Shown here: positions 16,879-23,946 of the stretch, piece by piece
Numbering within the stretch: position 1 is the first letter of the stretch
Layout: each line of letters begins with the position of its first letter
DNA from: Zafaria ginkgonis
GTDB taxonomy: Bacteria > Actinomycetota > Actinomycetes > Actinomycetales > Micrococcaceae
DNA: 64,000 nucleotides
NCBI RefSeq assembly: GCF_039540195.1
Contig: NZ_BAABEO010000020.1
Coordinates: 62,001 to 126,000 of the forward strand
Direction: 5' to 3'
Made by a program: the position numbers and the translations under genes
The notes under the pieces: generated by a model
Told to the model about the DNA's origin: nothing
What the model saw: the letters and a program-made list of their open reading frames with translations, nothing else
Database searches by the model: none

Positions 16879-16902
16879 TTGACGGTGATACCGAGTATCA
16901 CC
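16879..16902 (+). promoter_or_regulatory. -35 box overlapped by palindromic TetR-type operator
   Basis: TTGACG at 16879-16884 is a good -35 element. It runs into a perfect inverted repeat: GGTGATAC (16884-16891), spacer CGA, GTATCACC (16895-16902). Repressor binding there would block RNA polymerase. Both the upstream TetR gene and the downstream acyl-CoA dehydrogenase are adjacent. Confidence 0.65.
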
Positions 16903-16942
16903 GAGGCTGGTGGCGCACCCCTTCCCCGGAAAAGGACGCCCC

Positions 16943-18211
16943 ATGACCCCCCACAACATCCAGGCCCCGCAAGACCTCCAGGCCGCCGGCTTCCCCGCCG
17001 GCGTCACCGAACCGGAGTACCGGCTCTGGGGCGAGGTGGACACGGACCCCGCCGGAGTGTTCCGCGACATCCCCGAGGCGGACCGCACCTACTGGGACCG
17101 GGCCCGGCACTTCTGCCTGGAGGAGGTGCGCCCCGCCATCGACGCGCACTGGAACGCCGCCACCTACCCGCTGGACCTGGCCCGCCGGCTCGGCGAGCTG
17201 GATCTGCTGCGCGACGGACTCGAGGTGGAGGGCTACGCCCCCATGAGCGCGCTGGCGGCCGGACTGGTGAACATGGAACTCTCCCGGGGCGACGGATCGG
17301 TGGGCACAATTGCCGCCGTGCAGGCGGGCCTGGCGCTGCGCACGATCGCCGCCTGCGGCTCCCCCGAACAGATCGCCCACTGGGGCCCACGGCTGGCGAC
17401 GGCGGAGGTCCTGGGCGCCTTCGCCCTCACCGAACCCACGCACGGATCGGACTCCGTCTCGCTGGAGACCCGCGCCGTCCGCGTCCCGGGCGGCTACCGG
17501 ATCAGCGGCGAGAAGAAGTGGATCGGCAACGGCTCGCTGGGAGCCGCTGGCATCCCCGCGCTGACCGTCGTCTGGGCCCGCGACGGCGGCGGCGCGGTGC
17601 GCGGCTTCCTGGTTCCCCAAGACTCCCCCGGCTACGTGGGCACCACCATCGAGGGCAAGCTGAGCCTGCGCGCGATCTGGCAGGCGCACATCCGGATGGA
17701 GGACGTGTTCGCCCCGGACACCATGGTCCTGCCCGGCGCCAACAGCTTCAAGGACGCCGCCAAGGTCCTGGTCGCCACCCGGCTGGGGGTGGCATGGTCC
17801 GCCGTCGGGCATGCCACCGCCTGCTACGAGACGGCCGTGCAGTACGCCGCCCAGCGCGTGCAGTTCGGCCGCCCGCTGGCGGCCTCGCAGATCGTCCAGG
17901 AGCGGCTGGCCCGGATGCGCTCCGAACTGGCCACGATGCAGCTGATGGCGGTGCAGATGACGCGGCTGGAAGCGGCCGGGGACCTGGCCCACGTCCAGGC
18001 CTCGCTGGCCAAGTACACCTGCACCCGCACCGCACGGCGGATCGCCTCCACCGCCCGCGACCTGCTCGGCGGCAACGGCATCCTGCTGGAGAACCGCGTG
18101 GCCCGGCATTTCGCGGATATCGAAGCCATCCACACCTACGAGGGCACGGAGACCGTCCAGGCGCTGATCATCGGGCGGGACATCACAGGGATCTCCGCCT
18201 TCGCCGGCTAG
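16943..18211 (+). CDS. Acyl-CoA dehydrogenase (glutaryl-CoA dehydrogenase-like)
   Basis: A 422-residue flavoprotein with the three ACAD domains: N-terminal helical (to ~155), the beta domain (ALTEPTHGSDSVSL ... ISGEKKWIGNGS) and C-terminal helical (QFGRPLAASQIVQERL, DLLGGNGI). The likely catalytic base is Glu400 in TYEGTETVQALIIGRDITG, the position used by glutaryl-CoA dehydrogenase, and IIGRDITGISAF resembles its C-terminus. Reaction: FAD-dependent alpha,beta-oxidation of an acyl-CoA; a glutaryl-CoA-like substrate is likely but not shown. Start ATG 16943 follows AAAAGGACG. Its stop overlaps the convergent hydrolase by four bases. Confidence 0.85.
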   Translation: MTPHNIQAPQDLQAAGFPAGVTEPEYRLWGEVDTDPAGVFRDIPEADRTYWDRARHFCLEEVRPAIDAHWNAATYPLDLARRLGELDLLRDGLEVEGYAPMSALAAGLVNMELSRGDGSVGTIAAVQAGLALRTIAACGSPEQIAHWGPRLATAEVLGAFALTEPTHGSDSVSLETRAVRVPGGYRISGEKKWIGNGSLGAAGIPALTVVWARDGGGAVRGFLVPQDSPGYVGTTIEGKLSLRAIWQAHIRMEDVFAPDTMVLPGANSFKDAAKVLVATRLGVAWSAVGHATACYETAVQYAAQRVQFGRPLAASQIVQERLARMRSELATMQLMAVQMTRLEAAGDLAHVQASLAKYTCTRTARRIASTARDLLGGNGILLENRVARHFADIEAIHTYEGTETVQALIIGRDITGISAFAG

Positions 18212-18996
18212 TTTTCCTCGAGGAACGGCACCAGGTGCTCCAGCACCGGACCGGCCGGGGACAGCGTTCCGGCGTGCGTGCGCCCGGGCAGCTCGACGAA
18301 CCGCGCGTTGGGCATCAGCTCCGCGGCATGCCGGGACTCCCGCAGCCGCTGGCCGTCCCGGGTCCCGGCAAGCAGCAGGGCGGGCAGGCGCAGCTGCGGC
18401 AGCACGAACTCGCCCAGGCCCGGCTCCACCTCGGTCCGCTCGAAGTAGGCGGCCAGGGCCAGCGGGTCGTTGGCCAGGAACGCGGCCCGCGTGCCCGGGT
18501 CCACCGCCCACCCGGCGGCCTCGAGGCCCGCGACGAAGCCGGGCATCCCGCCGTCGTGCAGCGCCTGCGCGTAGCCGTCGAAAAACAGCTTCGCGATCTG
18601 GCCGGACTGTGATTGGTAGGTGCCGCCGAGCGTGGCCAGCGTGCGGACGCGCTCCGGCACCGTGGCCGCGAGCGTGAAGCCCACGCGCGAGCCGAACGAG
18701 TACCCCACCACGTGCGCGGCACCGATTCCGAGCGCGTCCATCACGGCGACCACATCGGCGGCGACCAGCGGCATCCGGTACGCGTCGGAGGTGTGCGGCT
18801 TGCCGCTGCGGCCGTGGCCGCGCAGGTCGATCCGCACCGCCCGGAAGCCGGCCAGCGCGGGCGTGTAGCCGAGCCCGCGCCAGATGGCGCGGGAGAGCGC
18901 GGAACCGTGCAGGAGCACGACGGCGGGTCCGTCGCCGCCGGCGTCGTCGTACGCGATGGGGGTCCCGTCCAGCGGGTTCGTCACAGAAGGCACCAT
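18208..18996 (-). CDS. Alpha/beta hydrolase
   Basis: A 262-residue alpha/beta hydrolase fold protein. The oxyanion segment is VVLLHGSALSRAIW, DLRGHGRSGKP follows, the nucleophile is Ser100 (GYSFGS), and the catalytic His lies in GRTHAGTLSP. The Asp is likely in LLLAGTRDGQ. Sequence is closest to small esterase/haloperoxidase-like hydrolases; no substrate can be given. It is convergent with the acyl-CoA dehydrogenase, so the two are not co-transcribed. The 5' side opens into an intergenic zone with a hairpin repeat. Confidence 0.85.
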   Translation of the reverse strand: MVPSVTNPLDGTPIAYDDAGGDGPAVVLLHGSALSRAIWRGLGYTPALAGFRAVRIDLRGHGRSGKPHTSDAYRMPLVAADVVAVMDALGIGAAHVVGYSFGSRVGFTLAATVPERVRTLATLGGTYQSQSGQIAKLFFDGYAQALHDGGMPGFVAGLEAAGWAVDPGTRAAFLANDPLALAAYFERTEVEPGLGEFVLPQLRLPALLLAGTRDGQRLRESRHAAELMPNARFVELPGRTHAGTLSPAGPVLEHLVPFLEEN

Positions 18997-19000
18997 CCAA

Positions 19001-19071
19001 GTTTAGGGTCCGAGGGACCCGCCCCGAGCGCCAGCGAGGGGTGGGAGGCCCCTAAACGTTAGGGTCCGAGG
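19001..19071. repeat. Intergenic hairpin repeat with 13-bp direct repeats
   Basis: GTTTAGGG (19001-19008) pairs with CCCTAAAC (19050-19057), and inside it CCCGCCCC pairs with GGGGTGGG with one G-T wobble, giving a long imperfect hairpin. TTAGGGTCCGAGG occurs at 19003-19015 and again at 19059-19071. It sits just upstream of the alpha/beta hydrolase gene (minus strand). It looks like a dispersed intergenic repeat, but only one unit plus a partial second copy is visible. Confidence 0.5.
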
Positions 19072-19117
19072 AGCAGCCTGCGGGCCCGCACTCACATGCT
19101 GTTCTGACGGGTTTTTC

Positions 19118-19240
19118 AGGTTGCACCCAGCTTCGGTCCCTAGAGTCTTTACTACCTCTTGAAGGTGCGAGTGATGAGAGCACCGGCCGGAACTAACGAC
19201 CATTCCCCCCAACGGGTCGTCCGGCCGGTGCTCACTCCTT
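19118..19240 (+). ncRNA. Candidate structured small RNA, copy 1
   Basis: GTCCCTAG (19136-19143), then AAGGTGCGAGTGAT (19162-19175), then a hairpin: a 13-bp perfect stem (19178-19190 with 19221-19233), an AACTA bulge, and a 6-bp inner stem (19196-19201 with 19215-19220) closing a C-rich loop. CTCCTTTAA follows, weakly terminator-like. The same arrangement recurs at 19605-19725. TTTCAGG 20 nt before TAGAGT may be promoter elements. No convincing open reading frame is conserved between the copies. Confidence 0.4.
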
Positions 19241-19356
19241 TAAGCCGCGGCGTGTGGACCCTCAGGGCTCTCGGAGTGCCCGGCGTCCCTCGACAGTCCG
19301 CCGGGGCCGGACCAGACTGGTGTCACCACGACCGCCACGTGATCCAGGAGGACCCC

Positions 19357-19560
19357 ATGAGCGAAGCCCCCAACGAGACCAGCCCCGAAGACACCGAGGT
19401 TTTGTCGCGCGCGAAGGATCTGCCCGAGGACTGGGCGAGCGCCGAGCGCGACCACGACAAGGAGCTGCAAGACGGAGCCCGGCACATGACCGACGAGGAA
19501 AAGGTGGAGGAATGGGAGGACGAGTCGTTTCCGGCCTCCGACCCGCCGTCGAACTACTAA
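19357..19560 (+). CDS. Small acidic conserved protein with C-terminal FPASDPPS motif
   Basis: A 67-residue, strongly acidic, cysteine-free protein. The C-terminus EEWEDESFPASDPPSNY matches a motif that I recognise from many small uncharacterised actinobacterial and proteobacterial proteins, so the frame is real despite its size. Start ATG 19357 has CAGGAGG six bases upstream, a strong site. There is no signal peptide or membrane span; the charged helix-rich body suggests a soluble, possibly disordered stress protein, but no function is known. It lies between the two related structured elements. Confidence 0.75.
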   Translation: MSEAPNETSPEDTEVLSRAKDLPEDWASAERDHDKELQDGARHMTDEEKVEEWEDESFPASDPPSNY

Positions 19561-19604
19561 CGTCCCCCGCCCTGCCGGTTCCCACCATTCTCAAACGATG
19601 CGTT

Positions 19605-19725
19605 CAGCCTACTCACAGGGGGCGTCCCTAGGCTGAAAGCACCTTCTCAAGGTGCGAGTGATCAGAAGCACCGGCCATAGCGGAGTAGTCGCCTCCTTGT
19701 CCGCTATGGCCGGTGCTTCATTTAA
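19605..19725 (+). ncRNA. Candidate structured small RNA, copy 2
   Basis: The same order as copy 1: GTCCCTAG (19624-19631), AAGGTGCGAGTGAT (19649-19662), hairpin. Here the first block also folds: GCACCTT (19639-19645) pairs with AAGGTGC (19649-19655). The main stem is 19 bp perfect (19665-19683 with 19701-19719) around a 17-nt loop, followed by ATTTAA. The distal stem differs in sequence from copy 1 yet stays fully paired, which is what conserved RNA structure predicts. It lies upstream of the IclR gene and could also be its leader. Confidence 0.4.
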
Positions 19726-19798
19726 CGCCCCCGGACGCCCGCCCGGGAATACTTCGGCTAACGGTTACGGCGGGCGTTCTGCGTGGCATTCTTGGACC

Positions 19799-20641
19799 AT
19801 GCCACGGTCCGCAGAGCACAACACCACCGCCCCGGACGACCCCGCCCTCCACGCCGGCACCGGCGGAGCCCCGGAAGGGCTGGCCATGCGCCCGCCGGAG
19901 GGCCCGCAGCCCCCCATCGAGTCGGTCGACCGGGCCCTGCAGCTGGCGCGGGTCCTGCGCCACGAGGGCGCCCTGACCGTGACCGACGCCGCCGAGCTGC
20001 TGGGGGTTGCCCCCTCCACCGCCCACCGGATCCTGACGGCCCTGACCTTCCGCGGTTTTGCGGTCCAGGACAGGGAACGGCGCTATCTGGCGGGGCCTGA
20101 GCTCGGCGCGGGCTCTCCCACGGCGATCGCCCACTCGGCGCTGCGCGCGCTGGCCCGCCCCACCCTGGAACACCTGCACGAGGTCTTGGGTGAAACCGTG
20201 GCGCTGGTGGTGCTGCAGAAGCAGTCGATCAGGTTCCTGGACTCCATCGAGGACACCGCGCAGAGCCTGCGGGTGTCCCTGCCCCTGGACGGCACCTTTC
20301 CGGCCCACAAGGCAGCCGCCGGCAAGGCGTTGCTGTCCTTGCTGCGCAACGAGGCCATCGATGCCCTCTACGCGGAGGCCGGTCCGGAGGGGCCCCACCC
20401 GGCTACCCTCAAGCGGCAGCTGGCGGCGGTCCGCAGGACCGGCTACGGGTCCAGCTTCGACGAGATCGGGCCCGGGGTCGCCGCGCTCGGAGTCGCCATT
20501 CCCCTCGGGGCCCGCCCGTTCTCGGCCTTTGCGGTGGCGATCCCCGCCGCGCGCTACGACCGCGACCGGCTGCCGCAAATCGTTGGAGCGCTCAACGAGG
20601 CCGCCATGGACGCGGCCAAGCGCCTCACCAGCCACTCCTAG
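19799..20641 (+). CDS. IclR family transcriptional regulator
   Basis: A 280-residue regulator. The winged helix is at about residues 40-95 (ESVDRALQLARVLRHEGALT, then LGVAPSTAHRILTALTFRGFAVQD), and the rest is the GAF-like effector domain (AHKAAAGKALLS, GPGVAALGVAIPL). ATG 19799 was preferred; the open frame extends 49 codons further up into the structured element at 19605-19725, which argues against that longer start. Neighbours on the right (aldehyde dehydrogenase, ring-cleavage-type hydrolase) are plausible targets. A close paralogue controls the gentisate genes at 39466. Confidence 0.87.
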   Translation: MPRSAEHNTTAPDDPALHAGTGGAPEGLAMRPPEGPQPPIESVDRALQLARVLRHEGALTVTDAAELLGVAPSTAHRILTALTFRGFAVQDRERRYLAGPELGAGSPTAIAHSALRALARPTLEHLHEVLGETVALVVLQKQSIRFLDSIEDTAQSLRVSLPLDGTFPAHKAAAGKALLSLLRNEAIDALYAEAGPEGPHPATLKRQLAAVRRTGYGSSFDEIGPGVAALGVAIPLGARPFSAFAVAIPAARYDRDRLPQIVGALNEAAMDAAKRLTSHS

Positions 20642-20642
20642 C

Positions 20643-20703
20643 GCGCGGGGCAGGCCCTCTCGTGTCGACTTCGTCGCCACGCAGGGGCCCGACTGCCCCG
20701 CGC
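20643..20703. terminator. Convergent inverted repeat after IclR gene
   Basis: GCGCGGGGCAG (20643-20653) pairs with CTGCCCCGCGC (20693-20703), 11 bp perfect, between convergent genes ending at 20641 and 20719. The 39-nt loop is long for an intrinsic terminator. Confidence 0.45.
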
Positions 20704-20718
20704 TTACCGGGGGACAGC

Positions 20719-21033
20719 CTAGGACGGGTGGTGCCCCGCGCCGGAGAGCCGGTAGGAGTCGTCCAGGAGTTCGCCAAGCTGGTCCTCGTCGATGCGCTCC
20801 AGCCGCACCAGCACCACCAGCGGGGTGTCCTCGTAGGCGGCGGTCCAGAAGTAGGTGTCCGGGTCCTGCGCCTCCAGGGCATCCCGGTCCGCGGCCTTGA
20901 CGGAGAGCACGCCGTCTTCCCAGATGCGGGCCATCATCGAGGCGGCGAACCATGCGGGACGGCCGTGGCTTTCCCGCTCGGCCACGCCGGGCAGGGAAAG
21001 GCAGATCCTCCGGACATCGTCCTCGCTGGGCAT
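20719..21033 (-). CDS. MmcQ/YjbR family protein
   Basis: A 104-residue protein of the MmcQ/YjbR (DUF419) family, which has a CyaY-like fold: DVRRICLSLPGVAERESHGRPAWFA at the N-terminus, ARIWEDGVLSVKA, and DTYFWTAAYEDTPLVVLVRL. Family members are called DNA-binding from structure only; the biological role is unknown. ATG 21033 was chosen because the family begins with a PSEDDV-like segment; ATG 21066 adds 11 unrelated residues. It is transcribed alone. Confidence 0.83.
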   Translation of the reverse strand: MPSEDDVRRICLSLPGVAERESHGRPAWFAASMMARIWEDGVLSVKAADRDALEAQDPDTYFWTAAYEDTPLVVLVRLERIDEDQLGELLDDSYRLSGAGHHPS

Positions 21034-21146
21034 GCGCCCAGCCTGCCAGCAGTGCCCGGGGGACACAAGCGGCTCCGGGAGCCCCTCCCCCGAGGACAGT
21101 GGAAGCGCGTACGGCGACTGATTCGGTTGCAGGATGGACCCAATAA

Positions 21147-21332
21147 AACCAATTCATGACTGAGAGCATCAATTTGCAACGAATTGGAGCCATTCTGGTG
21201 GTTCCGACTTTCCAAATCCGCAGTTTCAGGCAACCATAGTGGGTGTGCGGCGCGCCACATGTGGGGCGCCGCACCCGCAACACCCACCACCCGCAGCACC
21301 CACAAGTTGTACAGCAGATTGGAGCCCCCGCT
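21147..21332 (+). promoter_or_regulatory. Regulatory region before aldehyde dehydrogenase, with a 30-bp palindrome
   Basis: CCAATTC (near 21147) and GAATTGG (near 21180) form an inverted repeat in AT-rich DNA. Further down, positions 21245-21274 form a 30-bp inverted repeat with one mismatched pair: arms GTGCGGCGC/GCGCCGCAC, and a perfect CCACATGTGG at the centre (21255-21264). CACCCAC/ACCCACC repeats follow to 21303. Such a symmetric site 60 bp before a gene suggests an operator; it could also be a hairpin in the mRNA leader. Confidence 0.5.
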
Positions 21333-22712
21333 GTGACCACCCCCCAATACCGCGTCGTGAATCCCGCCACCGGGCAGACTGTCGAGGAGTTCGCCTCGGC
21401 CACCGACGCCGAGGTCGGGCAGGCCCTTGAGGCCGCGGACGCCGCGTACAAGGCCTGGCGCGAGGTGCCCATCGAGGAGCGCGCCAAGGTGGTGCACCGC
21501 ATCGGGCAGCTCTTCACCGAGCGCGCCGAGGAACTCGCCTCCATCATCACCGAGGAGATGGGCAAGCCCCTTTCCCAGTCCCGCGGCGAGGCGGAGTTCT
21601 GCACCGACATCTTCGAGTACTTCGCCACCGAGGGCCCGGCCCTGGCCGCGGACCAGGAGATCAAGCCCATCGGCGGGGGCAAGGCCGTCATTCAGAAGCT
21701 GCCCGTGGGCCCGCTTTTGGGCATCATGCCGTGGAACTACCCCTACTACCAGGTGGCCCGCTTCGCCGCGCCGAACCTGGTGCTGGGCAACACCATCATC
21801 CTCAAGCACGCCGAGTCCTGCCCGCGCTCGGCGCTGGCGATCCAGCAGATCATGGACGACGCCGGCCTGCCCGCCGGCGCGTACGTGAACCTCTTCGCCA
21901 CCCACGCCCAGATCGCGGACATCATCGCCGATGACCGCATCCAGGGCGTGTCCCTGACCGGCTCCGAACGCGCCGGCGCCATCATCGGCGAACTCGCCGG
22001 CAAGAACCTCAAGAAGGCGGTCCTCGAGCTCGGCGGCTCGGATCCGTACGTGGTCCTGGACTCGGCCGACGTCGCGGCCTCGGCGGCCGCCGCGTGGGAG
22101 ACCCGCATGGAGAACATGGGCCAGGCCTGCAACTCCAACAAGCGCATCATCGTCATGGAAGACATCTACGACGAGTTCGTGACCGCCCTGACCAACCACG
22201 CCAACGGGCTCGTCCCGGGCGACCCCGCCAAGGAGGAGAACGGCACCTTCGCCCCGCTCTCCTCCCGCGCCGCCGCGGAAGGCTTGGCCGCACAGATCAA
22301 GGACGCCGTGGACAAGGGAGCCACCGTCCACGCCGGCGGCCGCGCCGTCGAGGGTCCCGGCGCCTACCTGGAGCCGACCGTGCTGACCGGGGTGACCGAG
22401 GGTATGCGCGCCTACCAGGAGGAGCTGTTCGGCCCCGTCGCGGTGGTCTACAAGGTCTCCTCCGACGCGGAGGCCCTGGAGCTGGCCAACAACACCGTCT
22501 ACGGGCTCGGCGGCGCCGTGTTCTCGCAGGATCCCGAGCGCGCCCGCACCCTCGCCCGGCAGCTCGACGTCGGCATGAGCAACGTCAACGGGGTCGGCGA
22601 GGGCGCGGACATGCCCTTCGGCGGCGTCAAGCGCTCCGGCTTCGGCCGCGAGCTCGGACCCCTGGGCATGGACGAATTCGTCAACAAGCGCCTCTTCTAC
22701 ATCGCCGAGTAG
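21333..22712 (+). CDS. NAD(P)-dependent aldehyde dehydrogenase (succinate-semialdehyde dehydrogenase-like)
   Basis: A 459-residue class-I ALDH. Asn135 (IMPWNYPYYQ), Lys158 (IILKHAESCP), Glu232 (LELGGSDPYVV) and the nucleophile Cys266 (GQACNSNKRI) are in place. The overall pattern (RSGFGRELGPLGMDEFVN ending) is that of GabD-type succinate-semialdehyde dehydrogenases. Start is GTG 21333 with a weak TTGGAG upstream. It could serve oxidation of succinic semialdehyde from GABA or from aromatic side chains. It is followed by a strong terminator, so it is a single-gene unit. Confidence 0.88.
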   Translation: MTTPQYRVVNPATGQTVEEFASATDAEVGQALEAADAAYKAWREVPIEERAKVVHRIGQLFTERAEELASIITEEMGKPLSQSRGEAEFCTDIFEYFATEGPALAADQEIKPIGGGKAVIQKLPVGPLLGIMPWNYPYYQVARFAAPNLVLGNTIILKHAESCPRSALAIQQIMDDAGLPAGAYVNLFATHAQIADIIADDRIQGVSLTGSERAGAIIGELAGKNLKKAVLELGGSDPYVVLDSADVAASAAAAWETRMENMGQACNSNKRIIVMEDIYDEFVTALTNHANGLVPGDPAKEENGTFAPLSSRAAAEGLAAQIKDAVDKGATVHAGGRAVEGPGAYLEPTVLTGVTEGMRAYQEELFGPVAVVYKVSSDAEALELANNTVYGLGGAVFSQDPERARTLARQLDVGMSNVNGVGEGADMPFGGVKRSGFGRELGPLGMDEFVNKRLFYIAE

Positions 22713-22730
22713 CGCAGAAGACAGCACGAC

Positions 22731-22777
22731 GCCGGAGGGCCGGGTTCCGTACGGAACCCGGCCCTCCGGCATCGTTT
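22731..22777. terminator. Strong bidirectional terminator (40-bp perfect palindrome)
   Basis: Positions 22731-22770 form a perfect 40-bp inverted repeat (18-bp arms, centre GTAC), followed by ATCGTTTT on the + strand. It lies between the aldehyde dehydrogenase stop (22712) and the convergent hydrolase stop (22801). The T run supports intrinsic termination of the + strand gene. Confidence 0.85.
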
Positions 22778-22800
22778 TGTGGGACGCGGGGCGGTCTGGA

Positions 22801-23667
22801 CTACTTTCCGGTGACGCCGCGGGCGGTCAGGTACTGGGTGATGACCCGGTTGAACTCGGCCGAGCGCTCCACCTGGGACCAGTGGCCGCACTGGGAGAAG
22901 ATGTGCGCGTCGGCGTGGGGGATGGTGTTCAGCAGTTCCCAGGTGCGGGAAACCGGAATCACCACGTCCTGGACGCCGTGGATCAGCAGGACCGGGACCT
23001 CCATCTTGGCCAGGACATCGAAGTCCAGCGGCAGCTCGTAGCGGTCGCGGTCGCGCGCCGCGACGACGTCCTTGAGGCGGTCGGAGGCGGTGTCATTGAG
23101 GGCGGACTGGTAGCGCAGGGACACCAGCTCGTCGGTGACCAGGGACTTGTCCACCACGAACATCTCCAGGGTCTTGCGGATGCCGGCCTCAGACAGGTCC
23201 GGCTTGGAGTGCCCGGCCAGCGCGCCGGTCAGCTTCGCGCCGCCGGTGCCCATGGACACGACGCCCAGCAGGCGCTCCGGGAAGTCGATGGCGAACTGGA
23301 AGGCCAGCCAGCCCCCCAGGGAGTTGCCCACGATCCAGGTCTTCTCGATGCCCAGGGCGTCGAGCACGCGCACCGCGTGGCGGACCCATTCCTTGATCCC
23401 GTACTCGGTGCCGGGGGCGACCACCGACTGGCCGTAGCCGATCGAGTCGATCGCGATGCAGCGCCCCAGCGCGGAGAGTTCAGGCAGGTTCAGCCACCAG
23501 TTGGCGGCGGCGGTCACGCCGGTGCCGGAGCCGTGGAGGAACAGGATCGGGGTGCCCTCACCCAGCTCGTGGTAGTGGGTCAGCTCGCCACCGGCGGTCT
23601 CAAGCCACTTGTCCTCCAGCCCGAAGAACGTGTCGGTCGTGTAGTCGGGGATCTCGATGGTGGTCAT
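22801..23667 (-). CDS. Meta-cleavage product hydrolase-like alpha/beta hydrolase (MhpC/BphD type)
   Basis: A 288-residue alpha/beta hydrolase. Ser116 (GNSLGGW), Asp234 (HGVQDVVIPV) and His262 (CGHWSQVER) form the triad. The last motif, followed by AEFNRVITQYL, matches C-C bond hydrolases that cleave meta-cleavage products of catechols. The oxyanion loop is HGSGTGVTAAANWW; typical members have HGGGPG. Reaction expected: hydrolysis of 2-hydroxy-6-oxo-dienoates. No extradiol dioxygenase or dienoate hydratase is nearby. Starts at ATG 23667. Confidence 0.82.
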   Translation of the reverse strand: MTTIEIPDYTTDTFFGLEDKWLETAGGELTHYHELGEGTPILFLHGSGTGVTAAANWWLNLPELSALGRCIAIDSIGYGQSVVAPGTEYGIKEWVRHAVRVLDALGIEKTWIVGNSLGGWLAFQFAIDFPERLLGVVSMGTGGAKLTGALAGHSKPDLSEAGIRKTLEMFVVDKSLVTDELVSLRYQSALNDTASDRLKDVVAARDRDRYELPLDFDVLAKMEVPVLLIHGVQDVVIPVSRTWELLNTIPHADAHIFSQCGHWSQVERSAEFNRVITQYLTARGVTGK

Positions 23668-23946
23668 GCACACTCCTTGGAATCCGTGGCGGCGCCCCGC
23701 GGCGCGCAAACGGCTGCTGTCCGGCCCCTGCGCAGGGGCCCTCACCTTCCACAGTAGGCAGGGTGCCGGACCCTTGCCGCACCCCGTTCCGCCCAACGGC
23801 ACGCCAACCTCCGGGTCTGCGCCCCGGCAGGATATGGCCGCTGCGCGCGGAACCGGGCCGACCCGTTGTGTCCTGCCGGACGGGCACGTAGCGTGGCCCG
23901 GAAGGGCGAGGCGTCCGCGGACGCCACCATCCGACGAGGGGACATT

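Noticed and set aside
16898..19000. A 700-codon minus-strand frame over the acyl-CoA dehydrogenase
   Set aside because: Its upstream part is antisense to a clear ACAD gene. The hydrolase at 18208-18996 explains the coding signal in the correct frame.
19202..19214. 6C RNA family assignment for the first structured element
   Set aside because: One loop has six C residues, but the second copy lacks them and the two-hairpin 6C layout is absent.
22731..22770. The 40-bp palindrome as a site-specific recombination site
   Set aside because: Its place between converging stop codons and the following T run fit a terminator, and no recombinase is near.
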